Positions 49,147 through 61,445 are shown, counted from the first letter of the stretch. The stretch is 64,000 bases of DNA from Ecdyonurus torrentis (GCA_949318235.1 OX439135.1:27173325-27237324), one strand, 5' to 3'. Numbers and translations are program-made. Notes: a model not told the origin generated them from the letters alone.

Positions 49147-49437
49147 GACCCCTTGCACATCTTTGCGCTTTGCCGCCATGTTTGTGGTGCCTAATACATT
49201 GTCCAACATAGGGTAAACATCATTTCTACTAATTGTTGACATAAAAACAGTTTATTTTAAATTTTCATGATATTCTTGTAGCTAATTAGGAGCTACAAAT
49301 AAGGCTTTGATTGAGCTTGGAAGCTGCTTTTGCTATTAAAAATATAAAAATGATGTTTTTCCTATGCTGGCCTATGTATTACTGACCAACAAGATGGCGG
49401 CTCTTATATATGAGTGACACCGCTCTTTTAACAAAAA
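49147..49437 (-). mobile_element. Family D element, reverse
   Basis: TAGACCCCTTGCACATCTTT to AGATGGCGGCTCTTATATAT and GAGTGACACCGCTCT. Confidence 0.8.
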
Positions 49438-49454
49438 ATAAAGTGATTATACAA

Positions 49455-49560
49455 AGTAAATAGCCTCAAACGATTTTTTTCTATGCTGAGCAATGTTATT
49501 CACTACTCCAATATGGCATCCAAGCGCATTACATATGACGTCATCCGCATACACCCTATT
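49455..49560 (-). mobile_element. Family A left-end fragment, reverse
   Basis: ATGCTGAGCAATGTTATTCA, CATCCAAGCGCATTACATAT, GACGTCATCCGC and ATACACCCTATT. Confidence 0.7.
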
Positions 49561-49627
49561 AATATTTCTAAAAATTATGCTTCAAAAAAAAAAAGTTCTA
49601 AATACTGAATGTATGTTGGACATAAAG

Positions 49628-49964
49628 GCATAGACCACATAAAACAACATGATTGTGCTTTTTAATAAATAAACAGGAAATGGCATTTACAAAACTGATG
49701 TCAAATTTTACCAGAATGTTAATGTAGCCTCACGAGAGAGCGTGAAAATACTGTAAAGTATGCAATTGCGTGACTATTCATGTTTATGACGTCAGAAACA
49801 TGCAAAAATTAGTATGAAAATGTTGTGCGGGTTGTATAAATAAAATTTTCTGATCACTACGGAGCTACAGTTGGGTTTTGAGACAAACTAAAGTTATTTA
49901 TGTAAATCACATCAAGTGTTTTGTGATATAAATGCTTATGTTTTTCTCTGGTCTATTCCTTTAA
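49628..49964 (+). mobile_element. Family B element, complete
   Basis: AAGGCATAGACCACATAAAA to CTCTGGTCTATTCCTTTAA. Confidence 0.8.
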
Positions 49965-50158
49965 CATATAGGTAAAATTTAATATTGATTTTGTTGGCTT
50001 AAAAAGGAGAGCCAAAGTGAAGCTGAATTATTAATGCAGTAAATATTAGAGTAGCCAGGTTTTATCATATTATGACAAAACTAGAAATACATTTGCTGCT
50101 TTGTGTAGAATGTTTTACTTGAACATTTTGCCAGCAATTTTAAATATTTAACTCTCTC

Positions 50159-50910
50159 TTGCGCTTTGCCGCCATGTTTGTGGTGCCTTATACATTGTAG
50201 CATAGGGCAAACATCATAGAAATATATTTGACGTTTTATTTGAACATTTTGCCAACAATTTTAAATATTTAACACTCTCTTTCATTGCCTTGCGCTTTGC
50301 CGCCATGTTTGTGGTGCCTTATACATTGTAGCATAGGGCAAACTTCATATAAATACATGTGACGTTTTATTTGAACATTTTGCCAGCAATTTTAAATATT
50401 TAACACTCTCTTTCATAGCCTTGCGCTTTGCCGCCATGTTTGTGGTGCCTTATACATTGTAGCATAGGGGAAACATCATAGAAATATATTTAACGTTTTA
50501 TTTGAACATTTAGCCAACAATTTTAAATATATAACGCTCTCTTTCATAGCCTTGCGCTTTGCCGCCATGTTTGTGGTGCCTTATACATTGTAGCATAGGG
50601 GAAACATCATAGAAATATATTTAACGTTTTATTTGAACATTTTGCCAGCAATTTTAAATATTTAACACTCTCTTTCATAGCCTTGCGCTTTGCCGCCATG
50701 TTTGTGGTGCCTAATACATTGTAGCATAGGGGAAACATCATTTTACCTCATTTTTTACAAAAATAAAAGTTTTTTTTTTTTACTGCATTTTTCATGATAT
50801 TCTTGTAGCTTATTAGGAGCTACAAATAAGGCTTTGATTGAGCTTGGAAGCTTCTTTTCCTATTAAAAATATAAAAATAATGTTTTTTCTAAGCTTGCCT
50901 ACCAAGACGG
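50159..50910 (-). repeat. Family D element whose end is amplified into a 131-bp tandem array
   Basis: CTTGCGCTTTGCCGCCATGT recurs at 50159, 50289, 50420, 50551 and 50682 (spacing 130-131). Each unit joins about 65 bp of the D end (to GCATAGGG(C/G)AAAC) to about 65 bp of AT-rich filler (ATTTGAACATTTTGCCA, AACACTCTCTTTCATAGC). The last unit runs on into the rest of a D element. Confidence 0.85.
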
Positions 50911-50943
50911 CTCAACCAGTGCATAAGAAAATTTGCAACTTTG

Positions 50944-51244
50944 CAGGGTGTATGCGGATGACGTCATATTTCATGCGCTTGGAGGCCATACTGGAGTAGT
51001 GAATAACATTGCTCAGCATAGGACAAACTTTAAGCCAATTTTCTTTGGGAAATCTGTTAATTTTTGTTCATGTTATTTTTCTCACATACTTGAGATACTA
51101 ATTCAACATATTTACAACATCAATGCTCTCAAAAATATTGCATAGTGGTTTTAAACTGGCAAAATGTGTTATTTTCCTATGTCACCCATGTTATTGAGTT
51201 ATCCAACATGGTGTCGACTTTAACATGAATGCATACACCCTATA
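50944..51244 (+). mobile_element. Family A element, complete
   Basis: CAGGGTGTATGCGGATGACG to GCATACACCCTATA, 301 bp. It appears to sit inside an older family D copy whose remnant follows at 51245. Confidence 0.8.
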
Positions 51245-51336
51245 TAATTGATGTTTTTCCTATGCTAGTCTGTGTATTTTTTTACTAACAAAATGGCAGA
51301 GCTTTTAAATATGAGTGAAATTTGTCTATAATGTAA
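51245..51336 (-). mobile_element. Family D fragment
   Basis: GATGTTTTTCCTATGCTAGT, AACAAAATGGCAGAGCTTTT and AATTTGTCTATA match the D left end in reverse. Confidence 0.6.
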
Positions 51337-51369
51337 TTACTGGGCCCGTCCTTACTGTATGAACGGGTT

Positions 51370-51444
51370 AAAGGCATAGAACACCTTAAACAAAAAACAT
51401 CTGTAATATACTAACATAACTAATCAAATTAGAGACTGTTAATT

Positions 51445-51445
<1 letters not shown>
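51370..51445. mobile_element. Family E left-end fragment
   Basis: TTAAAGGCATAGAACACCTT and AAACAAAAAACATCTGTAAT, then a T-run. Confidence 0.5.
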
Positions 51446-51492
<47 letters not shown>

Positions 51493-52400
51493 AACTCATA
51501 TAGAATACAGTAAAATACAATTTTGAGGTCATTATAAATATTATTCCGCTTCTGAGAGCTATTCACTCGTATCGAAGCAATATCATAGTTAGAAATTATA
51601 AAAAAAGATAAGAACGATTAGGCGATTGTCTTTTCATTCATTTGTATAAAAAATAGTTTTTATCCATTTGAATATTAGTAAATGTTTTTTTTTTTTTTTT
51701 TTTTTTTTACATATTTATTACTGGCATTTGAAAACACAGTTTTTTTAATAAATTTTTAACGGTTATATAATTTTTTTTTTTTTTTTTATCTGGTAGATCA
51801 TTGTATAAATGAATACCTTTGATTAAGATTACCATTCTTCCCACATTAGTTCGTTGGAAATCAATGTGAATATCTTGTGTAATACTTATATATATGTATT
51901 TCATTATTATATTCAATTTCAAAATCATTTTTTATTAAGTTATGAATTAATTCGGATTAAACTGTTTTTTTTTTTAATAAAACTGGGCGGCAGGTAAAAC
52001 CTGGTTTTTTAGTCCGTTTTTTTTTTTTTAATAAAACCGTTTTTTTTAAGTAATAAACCCGGTTTTTTAATTTTATCCTAATTTTCACAATAATAACATA
52101 AAAATAATAAAAGAATAAAGTCGCATATTTTTTTAGTCATTTGAAAAAAAAAAAAAAAAAACTTCAAATATCAATTTCATAGTAATTTTCATAGTAATTT
52201 TCATAGTAATGAATCAAATTCATAGTAATTATAGTAATACAAGTAAATTAAGAATTTCGACTGTTATTAGTATAGTATTTTGGCTTCTTTTTTTTTTTTT
52301 TTTTTTTTTTAAGCCGGCTTTTAAAAAAAAAAAACGTTTTTTTTTAAAAAATCTTATTGGCCGTTTTTTTTTTTTTTTTAAATCCAGGTTTAAAACCCCG
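51446..52400. other. Poly-T-rich stretch with AACCGG-type fragments
   Basis: Several T-runs of 15-40 bp. At 51980-52400, pieces such as TAAAACCTGGTTTTTTAGTC, AAACCCGGTTTTTTAA and TTAAATCCAGGTTTAAAA suggest a decayed hairpin element. No gene seen. Confidence 0.5.
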
Positions 52401-52734
52401 GTCAAATCCTGTGAATTATCCTATATATTTAAGTGCTTAAGTGCCCGATTAATGCTTAGTGCCTTAATCAGCAACTAATAATAAAAATAATGTAAATAAA
52501 TGTAAGATAATTAACATTGATAATATTTCCAATTTTATAACTCTTGCGAGTCCACTTTTAATTCTAATTTGACTCATTTCTATGATCCACCCTACAACAT
52601 CATCTAGCGCAATTCAATCATCTCGGAGAAGTCGAACTTTCAATTGGATCACGAGGTGAAGACACGTTCACTTCGCACTACAAGATTATATACATACAAG
52701 ATAGGGAGACCAATGTTAATTTTAACTGCATTCT

Positions 52735-52835
52735 GATTGGTCGATTCTGGTCACGTGACCTACAACTAAGACGCTGATTGGCTTAGACGCCATTTTTAAA
52801 TTTCTCAGTGGCTCAAATTGGCCGCGCGTGTCCTT
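52735..52835. promoter_or_regulatory. CCAAT / E-box cluster next to exon 2 of the minus-strand gene
   Basis: Several ATTGG (inverted CCAAT) boxes and one GTCACGTGAC E-box palindrome lie within about 100 bp, followed by a CpG-containing GGCCGCGCG. The mix resembles the centre of family C, so it may be an alternative promoter or a transposon remnant. Function is inferred only from motifs. Confidence 0.3.
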
Positions 52836-52894
52836 ATGTTTTATATAGCATCTTGCAGACTCAAATATAAAAATATGAAGCGACATGCTCTTAC

Positions 52895-54198
52895 CTGTGA
52901 CAGCTGGTCTGTTTTGATTGATGCTAACACTGGCGGTGTCCGTTCTTACGTCCACTTTGCTGTCGCGCTCCATAGCCATCAGTTCTGAAATAAACATCAT
53001 ATGTCAATCAATATTGATTTGTATACAAGTTAGCAGCTTCAGTAGCCAGTTCAATGTAATCCTGGTGACGAGCTGATTACATTGAACTGGCTACTGAAGC
53101 TGCTAACATCAATCAATATTGATTTGTATACAAGTTAGTTAGAGCGGTGACTGTAATTGGCGGTGGTACATTGTGACGTCAGATACGTGATATAACAGCA
53201 AAAAGTAAAATAAATGAAAATACAAAATCAAGGTGTTGGTGTCTAATTCATGGATAATATTCAAAATTCAAATTCAAAATTCTTTTATTTCCATTCTCCT
53301 TACAATCAAAGTATGGTATATGGTAATGGTAAGGTAAGGTAATTATCAATCTATAATGAAATGATAAAAAAGTAACTTGACAAGGACTTTAAGTATACAT
53401 ATATGTGTACATATTATTATACGTCCAGTATCCTGCCTTATTTAATTTATATCAGATTTAAAAAAAAAAAAAACATTAAAAGCTTAATGTTAAATTAGGG
53501 GTTTCTGCACCCCTCTTTTTTTTTTTTTTTTATTTTAGCCCACGTCTAATTGGTACTGTAGTCGCCAGTAAAAAGAATTAAATTAAAGGAAACTTATTAA
53601 AATAAAAGGAATACTTGATTTTGGCGGCGAGATTTAAGTCACCAATAGCCAATAGGGCTAGAAAAAGGCGCGGGACATCAAGCTAATTTTAACATTACAA
53701 TTTTTAAGTTTTTTTTTTTTTTTTTTTTTTTAGATTTTTTAGAAAATTACTGCATCATTTTCCGTGTTTTTAGCCAAAATATTTTATTATTATTAATGAA
53801 ATTCATTATTATTCATATTATGTATGTTATGCGATATAAATACAATTTAATTTAATAATAAATTATTAAATTTAAAATATATATATCAAAAATATACATA
53901 TTTTATAGTACATACATAATATACGTACGCACAGTTCAAAATTGCAAAATCAACTTTTTTAAATGAACGCTTTTACTCAATAATTATCAGAAACACTCTT
54001 TCACTTCACTAAAATTCGTACAACCGCTCAACAACAAAATTTAAATATATTTAAAACACGTAACGTACGCAACGAACATTTTTAAATATAGAAACACATA
54101 CATAAGAAAAAGAAAAACAAACATAAAAATTTTTAAGACGAAAAACACATTTTTTGTGGTTTAAAAATAACCTTACCTGTATTCTCATTTTGTGCCAT
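52895..54198 (-). CDS. Unrecognised gene divergent from NDUFS2, first two coding exons
   Basis: Two exons join in frame: 54198-54177 (22 nt, ATG plus six codons and one base, donor GTAAGG) and 52984-52895 (90 nt, acceptor TTTATTTCAG, donor GTAAGA). The product starts MAQNENTELMAMERDSKVDV and continues RTDTASVSINQNRPAVT, a polar Ser/Thr/Asn-rich N-terminus with no signal peptide or membrane segment. Base use is clearly less AT-rich than the flanks, which supports coding. I do not recognise the family. Further exons should lie to the left but I could not find them. Introns here carry the 105-bp repeat and half of a family C element. Head-to-head position 570 bp from NDUFS2 suggests a shared promoter. 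Confidence 0.6.
53004..53138. repeat. 105-bp repeat in the intron of the minus-strand gene
   Basis: TCAATCAATATTGATTTGTA, GCAGCTTCAGTAGCCAGTTC and the mirrored half. It stops about 20 bp from the exon 2 acceptor. Confidence 0.9.
53139..53391. mobile_element. Family C right half
   Basis: Starts in GAGCGGTGACTGTAATTGGC of the centre and ends AAGTAACTTGACAAGGACTTT. An AATTCAAAATT-rich stretch interrupts it. The left half is replaced by the 105-bp repeat. Confidence 0.65.
53392..54176. other. Intron 1 of the minus-strand gene, AT-rich part
   Basis: T-runs at 53516-53531 and 53709-53731, otherwise unremarkable. Confidence 0.5.
54177..54198 (-). CDS. Short first coding exon of the gene divergent from NDUFS2
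   Basis: On the minus strand the ATG (54196-54198) is followed by GCACAAAATGAGAATACAG and a strong donor, GTAAGG. The single trailing base joins AA of the next exon to make Glu. It is too short to be found by ORF length and is supported only by splice signals and frame agreement. Confidence 0.6.
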
Positions 54199-54768
54199 AT
54201 TAATTAAAAAATCGTACCTTCTTTTTTGTGCTTTCTGTTATTTAAACTGTCTTTTAGTGTAATTATGTTTAAAATATGAATATTTTATGATTTTCAAGCA
54301 CTATACAAATGAAATAAGAAAAAAGAGGCGTAAATTTTTTTTTCAAAGATCGTAGACGATTTAAACGTAATTTTTTGAAATAACGACACTAACAAATGAA
54401 AATCTAATATATAATTATGATTAATTGATGTTTTTTACCTTGATATGATGTGATTTTAAGATTTAAAACTCGATAATGTAATCAAAATAGTTGTTTACAT
54501 CGCTTTTGCAGATGTCAAAATTTTTTATCTTTCTACAGGGGGGCGTGGCACTTTTTACTGGGCTTTTACACAGTTGCCAGATTGTTAAATATATTTAATT
54601 ATAAAAACCATTTTATTGGTAATTAAATGTGCTTAAAATTCTTTTTAAATTCAGTTATTAATGAATTATGTTTATAAATATTTATTTTTGATTTATTTGG
54701 AATAATTAAACAAAATATGAATTATTGACTTGGCAACAGCGCTTTCTTCACAGACGGCCGGGATAAAA
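54199..54768. promoter_or_regulatory. Probable bidirectional promoter between NDUFS2 and its minus-strand neighbour
   Basis: The 570 bp between the two start codons contain no transposon copy of the families seen elsewhere. A GC/GT-box-like GGGGGGCGTGGC lies at about 54538-54549, and no clear TATA box serves either side. The short distance and divergent starts suggest shared regulation. Exact transcription starts cannot be seen. Confidence 0.5.
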
Positions 54769-54872
54769 ATGGCGTCGAATGTTCTGCAAGTAGTTTTACG
54801 AAAATCTGCTGCTAATTTAACCTCAGGTAGCAAGCTTTTGCTACAGAATGGCGGCTCTATATATATAGCCAA
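54769..54872 (+). CDS. NDUFS2: NDUFS2 exon 1 (start codon and targeting peptide)
   Basis: The ATG at 54769 sits in a CGGGATAAAAATGG context and opens a 34-codon reading frame beginning [17 protein letters not shown]. Arg, Lys, Ser and hydrophobic residues dominate and acidic residues are absent, which fits a cleavable mitochondrial presequence. The donor is AA|GTATGT at 54873, leaving two bases that pair with the single first base of exon 2 to make Asn. The start is chosen because this frame joins exon 2 without a stop. Confidence 0.88.
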
Positions 54873-57800
54873 GTATGTATAATATATATTACAGTTTTCA
54901 TACAGAATCTACCACGAAATATTAGTATTTTCAACGTTTCTCTTCGCCCCCCTCTAATCTTGCTTTGTATTTTATGTGACCATATTTTACAATTTTATCA
55001 ACTTTAAATATTTAATTAAGTTAATTATATGTAGCAAATGTTAATTTAAGAATATTATTTATATTTTAAAATATTTTTTTATGTAATTAATCGTGAAATA
55101 CAGCGGATATTTGGAATTAAAAATGTCTTCTTTTTCGTTTTTTTTTTTTTTTTTTTTCTAGTTACATAATGTTTCGTATTTTAATACTTATATGGACATG
55201 GTTTTTAATTTTATACATGCTATAATTAAGTATAATGGTTTCTGGTTAATTAGCACTAATTAAAGACGCGCACATTCTTAATTTACCTTATGGGAAGAAA
55301 GCTTTATTTTTTGGAGAAAACTGCTGCAAACTTTGGAACTTTTCCGCTGAACGAATTATTTAAAAATATAATAATTTTAATGCATTTTTTTGTATTGAAA
55401 TGCGTTGTTATAAATATGGTACAGCAATTATAAAATGTTTATTTCCTAATTGGCCCATTCAAATAAGAAATATAAATCAATTTATTGGATTACATTGAAC
55501 TGGCTTCTGAAGCTGCTAACTTGTATACAAATCAATATTGATTGATGTTAGCAGCTTCAGTAGCCAGTTCAATGTAATCAGCTCGTCACCAGGATTACAT
55601 TGCACTGGCTACTGAAGCTGCTAACTTGTATACAAATCAATATTGATTGATGTTAGCAGCTTCAGTAGCCAGTTCAATGTAATCAGCTCGTCACCAGGAT
55701 TACATTGCACTGGCTACTGAAGCTGCTAACTTGTATACAAATCAATATTGATTGATGTTAGCAGCTTCAGTAGCCAGTTCAATGTAATCAGCTCGTCACC
55801 AGGATTACATTGAACTGGCTACTGAAGCTGCTAACTTGTATACAAATCAATATTGATTGATGTTAGCAGCTTCAGTAGCCAGTTCAATGTAATCAGCTCG
55901 TCACCAGGATTACATTGCACTGGCTACTGAAGCTGCTAACTTGTATACAAATCAATATAGATTGATGTTACAGCAAGCAGCAGAGCCGAGGTGCTAAGAA
56001 ATGGTTCCCCGACGCAGAGTTCGTACAACAATACGCAGGACCTGTGATGTACCCAGATGAAATCACCTCCAAGTGGAAGCTACCGCCCTGGAATCATCAG
56101 ATGGCTCCAGTCGAGAAGAAAGTCAAAAATCTGACACTTAACTTTGGACCACAGCATCCAGCGGCTCACGGAGTCTTGCGTCTCGTCCTGGAGCTTGATG
56201 GAGAGGTTAGAAATACCACTTGCGCTTGGCCGCCATGTTTGTGGTGCCTAATACATTGTCAACATAGGGCAAACATCATTTCTACTAATTTTTAACATAA
56301 AAACAGTTTATTTTAAATTTTTGTGATATTCTTGTAGCTTATTAGGAGCTACAAATAAGGCTTTGATTGAGCTTGGAAGCTGCTTTTGCTATTAAAAATA
56401 TAAAAATGATGTTATTCCTATGCTGGCCTATGTATTACTGACCACCAAGATGGCGGCTCTTATATATCAGTGTCTATAGGGTTTCTGCTTTGATATAGGG
56501 TGCCTTCACTCATGTTCTGAAATCCCTTTTTAAGTTATTTTTTAACATTTAGAATACTAGACTGATAATTCCCATACCTTATTATCCATGAATTAGACAC
56601 CAACACGTTGATTTTGTATTTATTTTGACTGTTATTTCACGTATCTGACGTCACAATGTACCGATGATAGGGGTAAAGAACTTGAGGGAGGGGCTTAAAT
56701 TTATCACGTGACCAGAGCAGTGACTGTGATTGGTGGTGGTACATTGTGACGTCAGATACGTGAAATAACAGTCAAAATAAATACAATATCAACGTGATGG
56801 TGTCTAATTCATGGATAATAAGGTATGGGAATTATCAATCTAGTATTTAGGAAAAGGAAAGATACCATCGCGGTAAATGTGACGTTAAAATTTGATAGGG
56901 AGAAACGAAATGAGAGTTGGCGCCAGGCAGCAGCGTCAACTGAAAATCTCAACTGGCGATAGTGGATTAAAAAATATAAAATATCATGCCATATATTGTC
57001 TGAAGCCGTTATGCACTCTATGTACGCTAGGTGTGCAAGGCTATGAGCATTTTTATGTATGTATAATTAATTAGAAGTTAAAGTAATTTTAGTAGGAGGG
57101 GGCGGGGGGGTTGCAAGCACAGCAATATATTACATAACAATAACTATAGCTCAATAGTTACATACGTTTCGCCTTCCCAAAGGCTCATCAGTGTAACGTA
57201 CGGGAAGAGTAACGTAGTCTTGTCCTCACCGCGATGTGTACCTTTCCTTTTCTAAATACAATTATCGTTAAGGGGTTAGGTGACCGACTGATATCTCGCA
57301 AACTAGGACGGTTGCTAATAATAATAAATAACACAAAGTAAAGAAGAAATGTTACTTAAAAATTTAGTTATGTCAAACATGTGAAAACACGATCAAATAT
57401 TTAAGTTATTACACTTTCAAGATAACATGGAAATGTGGAAATTTAAATTTAAGCGGGAAATTTTAGTCATATTAGAAACTTTTTTACATTTAAAAATGTA
57501 ATTAAAAAAATTTTTGGTATAAAAAAATATATTTTAAATTTACTTATTTGAAAATTATAGTGTTTGTTTTATTGCAATTAAATCATGTACAAAAAATTAT
57601 TGGCAAAATATAGTTCTTCTTTTAGCGATTTCTGGTCCAAGTCGGTCCCTCACCGCCTTAAGACGATTTTGTTTATATGTTTTTTCTTGTCCATCCTGTG
57701 TCGTCCTGCTACAAAAATATCTTTGACTGCAAAACAGTTCTATTTTCCCCATCTCCTATTTTCTTTCCTGTCTTCTTTTTTTACTTTATTTTGCCTTAAA

Positions 57801-58562
57801 AGCACAGTAATATGTAGAGAGCGCAGAAATAGTTTTTCAACTATTTGCGTTTAGGGTGCTATTTTAATTATTTAACCAGATCTCCATCGATCCATTAAAT
57901 TGTGACTTTTTGACCCAATCTAAAAATCACCTATTTTCACCTATTTCATGAAAAATAACTATTTCAACATTTGTCAACTATTTTCATCTTTTTTTCATAA
58001 TTTGTTAAAAACGTGTATATTTTTAAAGAAATTTGAAAAAAAAAAAATTAAAAAAAAACTTTTTTTGAAAGAAACAGAAAGTTTTTTTTTAATAAATTTT
58101 TTGGTTAAACTTTTTTTTTTTTTTTTTAACTTCCTTAGAAGTTTCCTTAACTTAACTTAACTTCCTTAGAAAATATAATAAAATAAAAATTACCTATTAC
58201 TTAAAAATCACCTATTTTACCAACTATTTTGCCCCCAAAAAACACATAATATAGTTAACTATTTTTGGGGGGAAAAAACACCTATTTCTGCGCTCTCTAA
58301 TAATATGTATGTGGTTTAAAATACGTTTGAATTTTCACGCGCTGATTTATTAACCAGTTGTCGCGTGAGGCTGCACCGACCAGCCTGCCTAGATGTTTCC
58401 ACGGTTTCTCTAGGCTGTCATGGCGAATACCGGGCTGTGTACTTAGGCCATATGGCCGGCCCGTGTGTGCTTTTCCATTAATTGGAAAGTCCTTAGCTGT
58501 CGATAAGACAATGTCTTGACTGGGACTGGGATTGGTGTATAGCACGATAACACAATATGGCA

Positions 58563-58596
<34 letters not shown>

Positions 58597-60835
58597 CAGT
58601 AAATTTGCAGACCACTGGCTAGTCGCTGCTAGCAGATGTGGTGTGAGCATCATCTCTCGTGTGACTGCGTTACTCTTCCCGTACGTTACACTGATGAGTA
58701 GGGACCAGATCTCCAGTTTGTTCAGTTTTTGAAATATGCATGTTAGGTCATAACTGAGTTCAGATGTCCACCAATCATGAAGTTTTATGGCAAAAAATGC
58801 AAAAAAGTTTTAACTGAAAAAAAAAAAAATGATTTTGAAATTAGTAAACTGAGTCAGTTATTTTAAGTTTTTCTCAGTTTTTCTCAGTTTTGGAAACTGA
58901 AAATAAGCTTTTACCGTACAAAAACTTAAAATAACGTGCTAAAAAAAAAAAAAAAAAAAAAAGTTTAGGTACTTTGAAATAATTATTTTTTATGCATATC
59001 TCCAAACTATCTGAATTCAACTGAGCACGAATAAAAAATGAAAAAATGTTAAAAAGAAGTTGAAAAATACAAAAACAGCTCTCCTTCATACTGGCTAGTT
59101 TATAAGTGTATCAGATAATAATTTAAGGGGGTAGGTGAGCGACTGATATCTCGCAAACTAGGACGGTTGCGAATAATAATAAATAACACAAAGTAAAGAA
59201 GAAATGTTACTTAAAAATTTAGTTATGTCAAACATGTGAAAACACGATCAAATATTTAAGTTATTGCACTTTAAAGATAACATGTAAATATGGAAATTTA
59301 AATTTCAGCGGGAAATTTTAGTCAAATTAGAAACTTTTTTACAATTAAAAATGTCATTAAAAAAAATTTTGGTATAAAAAAATATATTTTAAATTTACTT
59401 GATTTTATTTGAAAATTATAGTGTTTGTTTTAATTGGAATTAAATCATGTACAAAAAATTATTGTGAAAATATAGTTCTTATTTTAGCGATTTCCGGTCC
59501 AAGTCGGTCCCACACTGCCTTAACCAATTATATTTTTATTATTATTATTTTTTTTTTTTTCATAAAAAAAAAAAAAAAAATTATCGATAAATTTTTGTTT
59601 TTAAGTTAAAAATTATCAGAAGTAAATTTCACTGTTTTTGTATAATTGAACTTATTTTGCTGTTTTTGCAAACTGATTATGCAAAAAAACTGGACTAAAT
59701 TCAGTACTGAAAATGCACATTTTCCAAACTGAAAATCCGGTCCCTACTGATGAGTCTTTGTGAAGGCGAAACGTATGTAACTATTGAGCTATAGTTATCG
59801 TTATGTAATATATTGCTGTACTTGCAACCCCCCCCCCCCCCCCTCCTACTAAAATTACTTTAACTTATAATTAATTATACATACATAAAAGTACTCAGGG
59901 CCGTGCACACCTAGCGTACATAGGGTCGTGCATAACGACTTCAGACAATATATGGCATGATATTTTATATTTTTTAATCTACTATCGCCAGTTGAGATTT
60001 TCAGTGTACGCTGCTGCCTGGCGCCAACTCTCATTTGGTTTCTCCCTATCAAATTTTAACATGTTTATTGTAATTATCAATCTAGTATTCTAAATGATAA
60101 AAAAAATAACTTGACAAGGCCTTTAATTACCATTTCTTTTTTACTTTGTGTTTATATTATAATTAAGTGCTGGACAGCGGTCAATTTCTTATGTGACTAA
60201 AAGCAATAAAAAATTGACCACTGTCCCGCGCTGTAGCGACCGTTTTGTTTGTGAGATATCAGTCAGTCAATTTAAGGTGGAAAATATTGTGGGTTCTCAG
60301 CAGTTTTTATTTTTTATTTATTTAATTTTTTTTTTTTTTTGCAATTTTTTTTTTTTTTTTTTTTTCACTGGCTACTAAAGCTTTCAAATATTGATTTGTA
60401 TACAAGTTAGCAGCTTCAGTAGCCAGTGCAATGTAATCCTGGTGACGAGCTGATTACATTGAACTGGCTACTGATTTGTGATGTATATTGACAGACGGTG
60501 ATGAGAGCTGACCCTCACATTGGGCTCCTACATCGAGGCACAGAGAAGCTGATAGAGTACAAGACGTACACGCAGGCACTGCCCTACTTTGACCGCTTGG
60601 ACTACGTGTCGATGATGTGCAACGAAGAATGTTACTCCCTGGCTGTGGAGAAGTTGTTGAATATTGACGTACCTATCAGGGCAAAGTATATCAGGGGTAC
60701 GTAACCTAGTAATACATAAGCAAAGGTAGGGACTTACAGAGAGGGTGGGGGCTGTAAGACCACACCCCCTTGGACATTTTTTGAGGTTTAAAATTGCAAC
60801 TTTGAAAATGGGAAGAAAAAAAAAGCGTTTTCGCT

Positions 60836-60871
<36 letters not shown>

Positions 60872-61372
60872 GTATCATAATAAAACTAGCTAAGTAATTT
60901 ATTAAAAGCATAGAAAATATTAAAACAACATGTTCTAAACACGAAATGGAATCTACAAAACTGATGACAATTTTTACCAGAATGTTAATGTAGCCCCACG
61001 AGAGAGCGTAAAAAAACTGTAAAGTATGCAATTTACGTGACTTTTCATGTTTATGACGTCAGAAACATGCACAAAACTAAGTATGAAAATGTTGTGAAGG
61101 TTGCATAAATCGACATTTGTGATCACTGCTATGAAGCTACAGTTGGGTTTTGATACAAACTAAAGCTATTTATGTACATCAAGTGTTTTGTCAAGTAAAT
61201 GCTAAAATGTTTGTCATATTGTCTATGCCTTTAACTAAATTTTGATATTATGGAACCTTATGTAAGTATTATATTACTAAGAACAATGTATTTTTCCTAA
61301 ACTATTTTAAAGATATTCTTTAGACACGTGTTATTCCCATACCTTGTATCGTGTCTTTTTGATCAAAAATCA

Positions 61373-61405
<33 letters not shown>

Positions 61406-61411
61406 CATACA

Positions 61412-61445
<34 letters not shown>

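Larger units (their letters stand above)
58673..60060. mobile_element. Element X, second copy, inverted, split by the second hAT-like element
   Basis: Bases 58673-58698 and 59754-60060 together mirror 56870-57212, including the C-run (59829-59843) opposite the G-run. The split is exactly at the 58699-59745 insertion. It lacks one terminus. Confidence 0.7.

Noticed and set aside
52722..53000. Single 92-codon minus-strand frame read as one exon
   Set aside because: A strong GTAAGA donor at 52894 and the sharp change in composition show that only 52895-52984 is exon-like.
56892..60052. Two near-identical 60-65-codon frames ([16 protein letters not shown] type)
   Set aside because: They lie in the two inverted copies of element X and differ by indels. 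No domain, so treated as transposon sequence.
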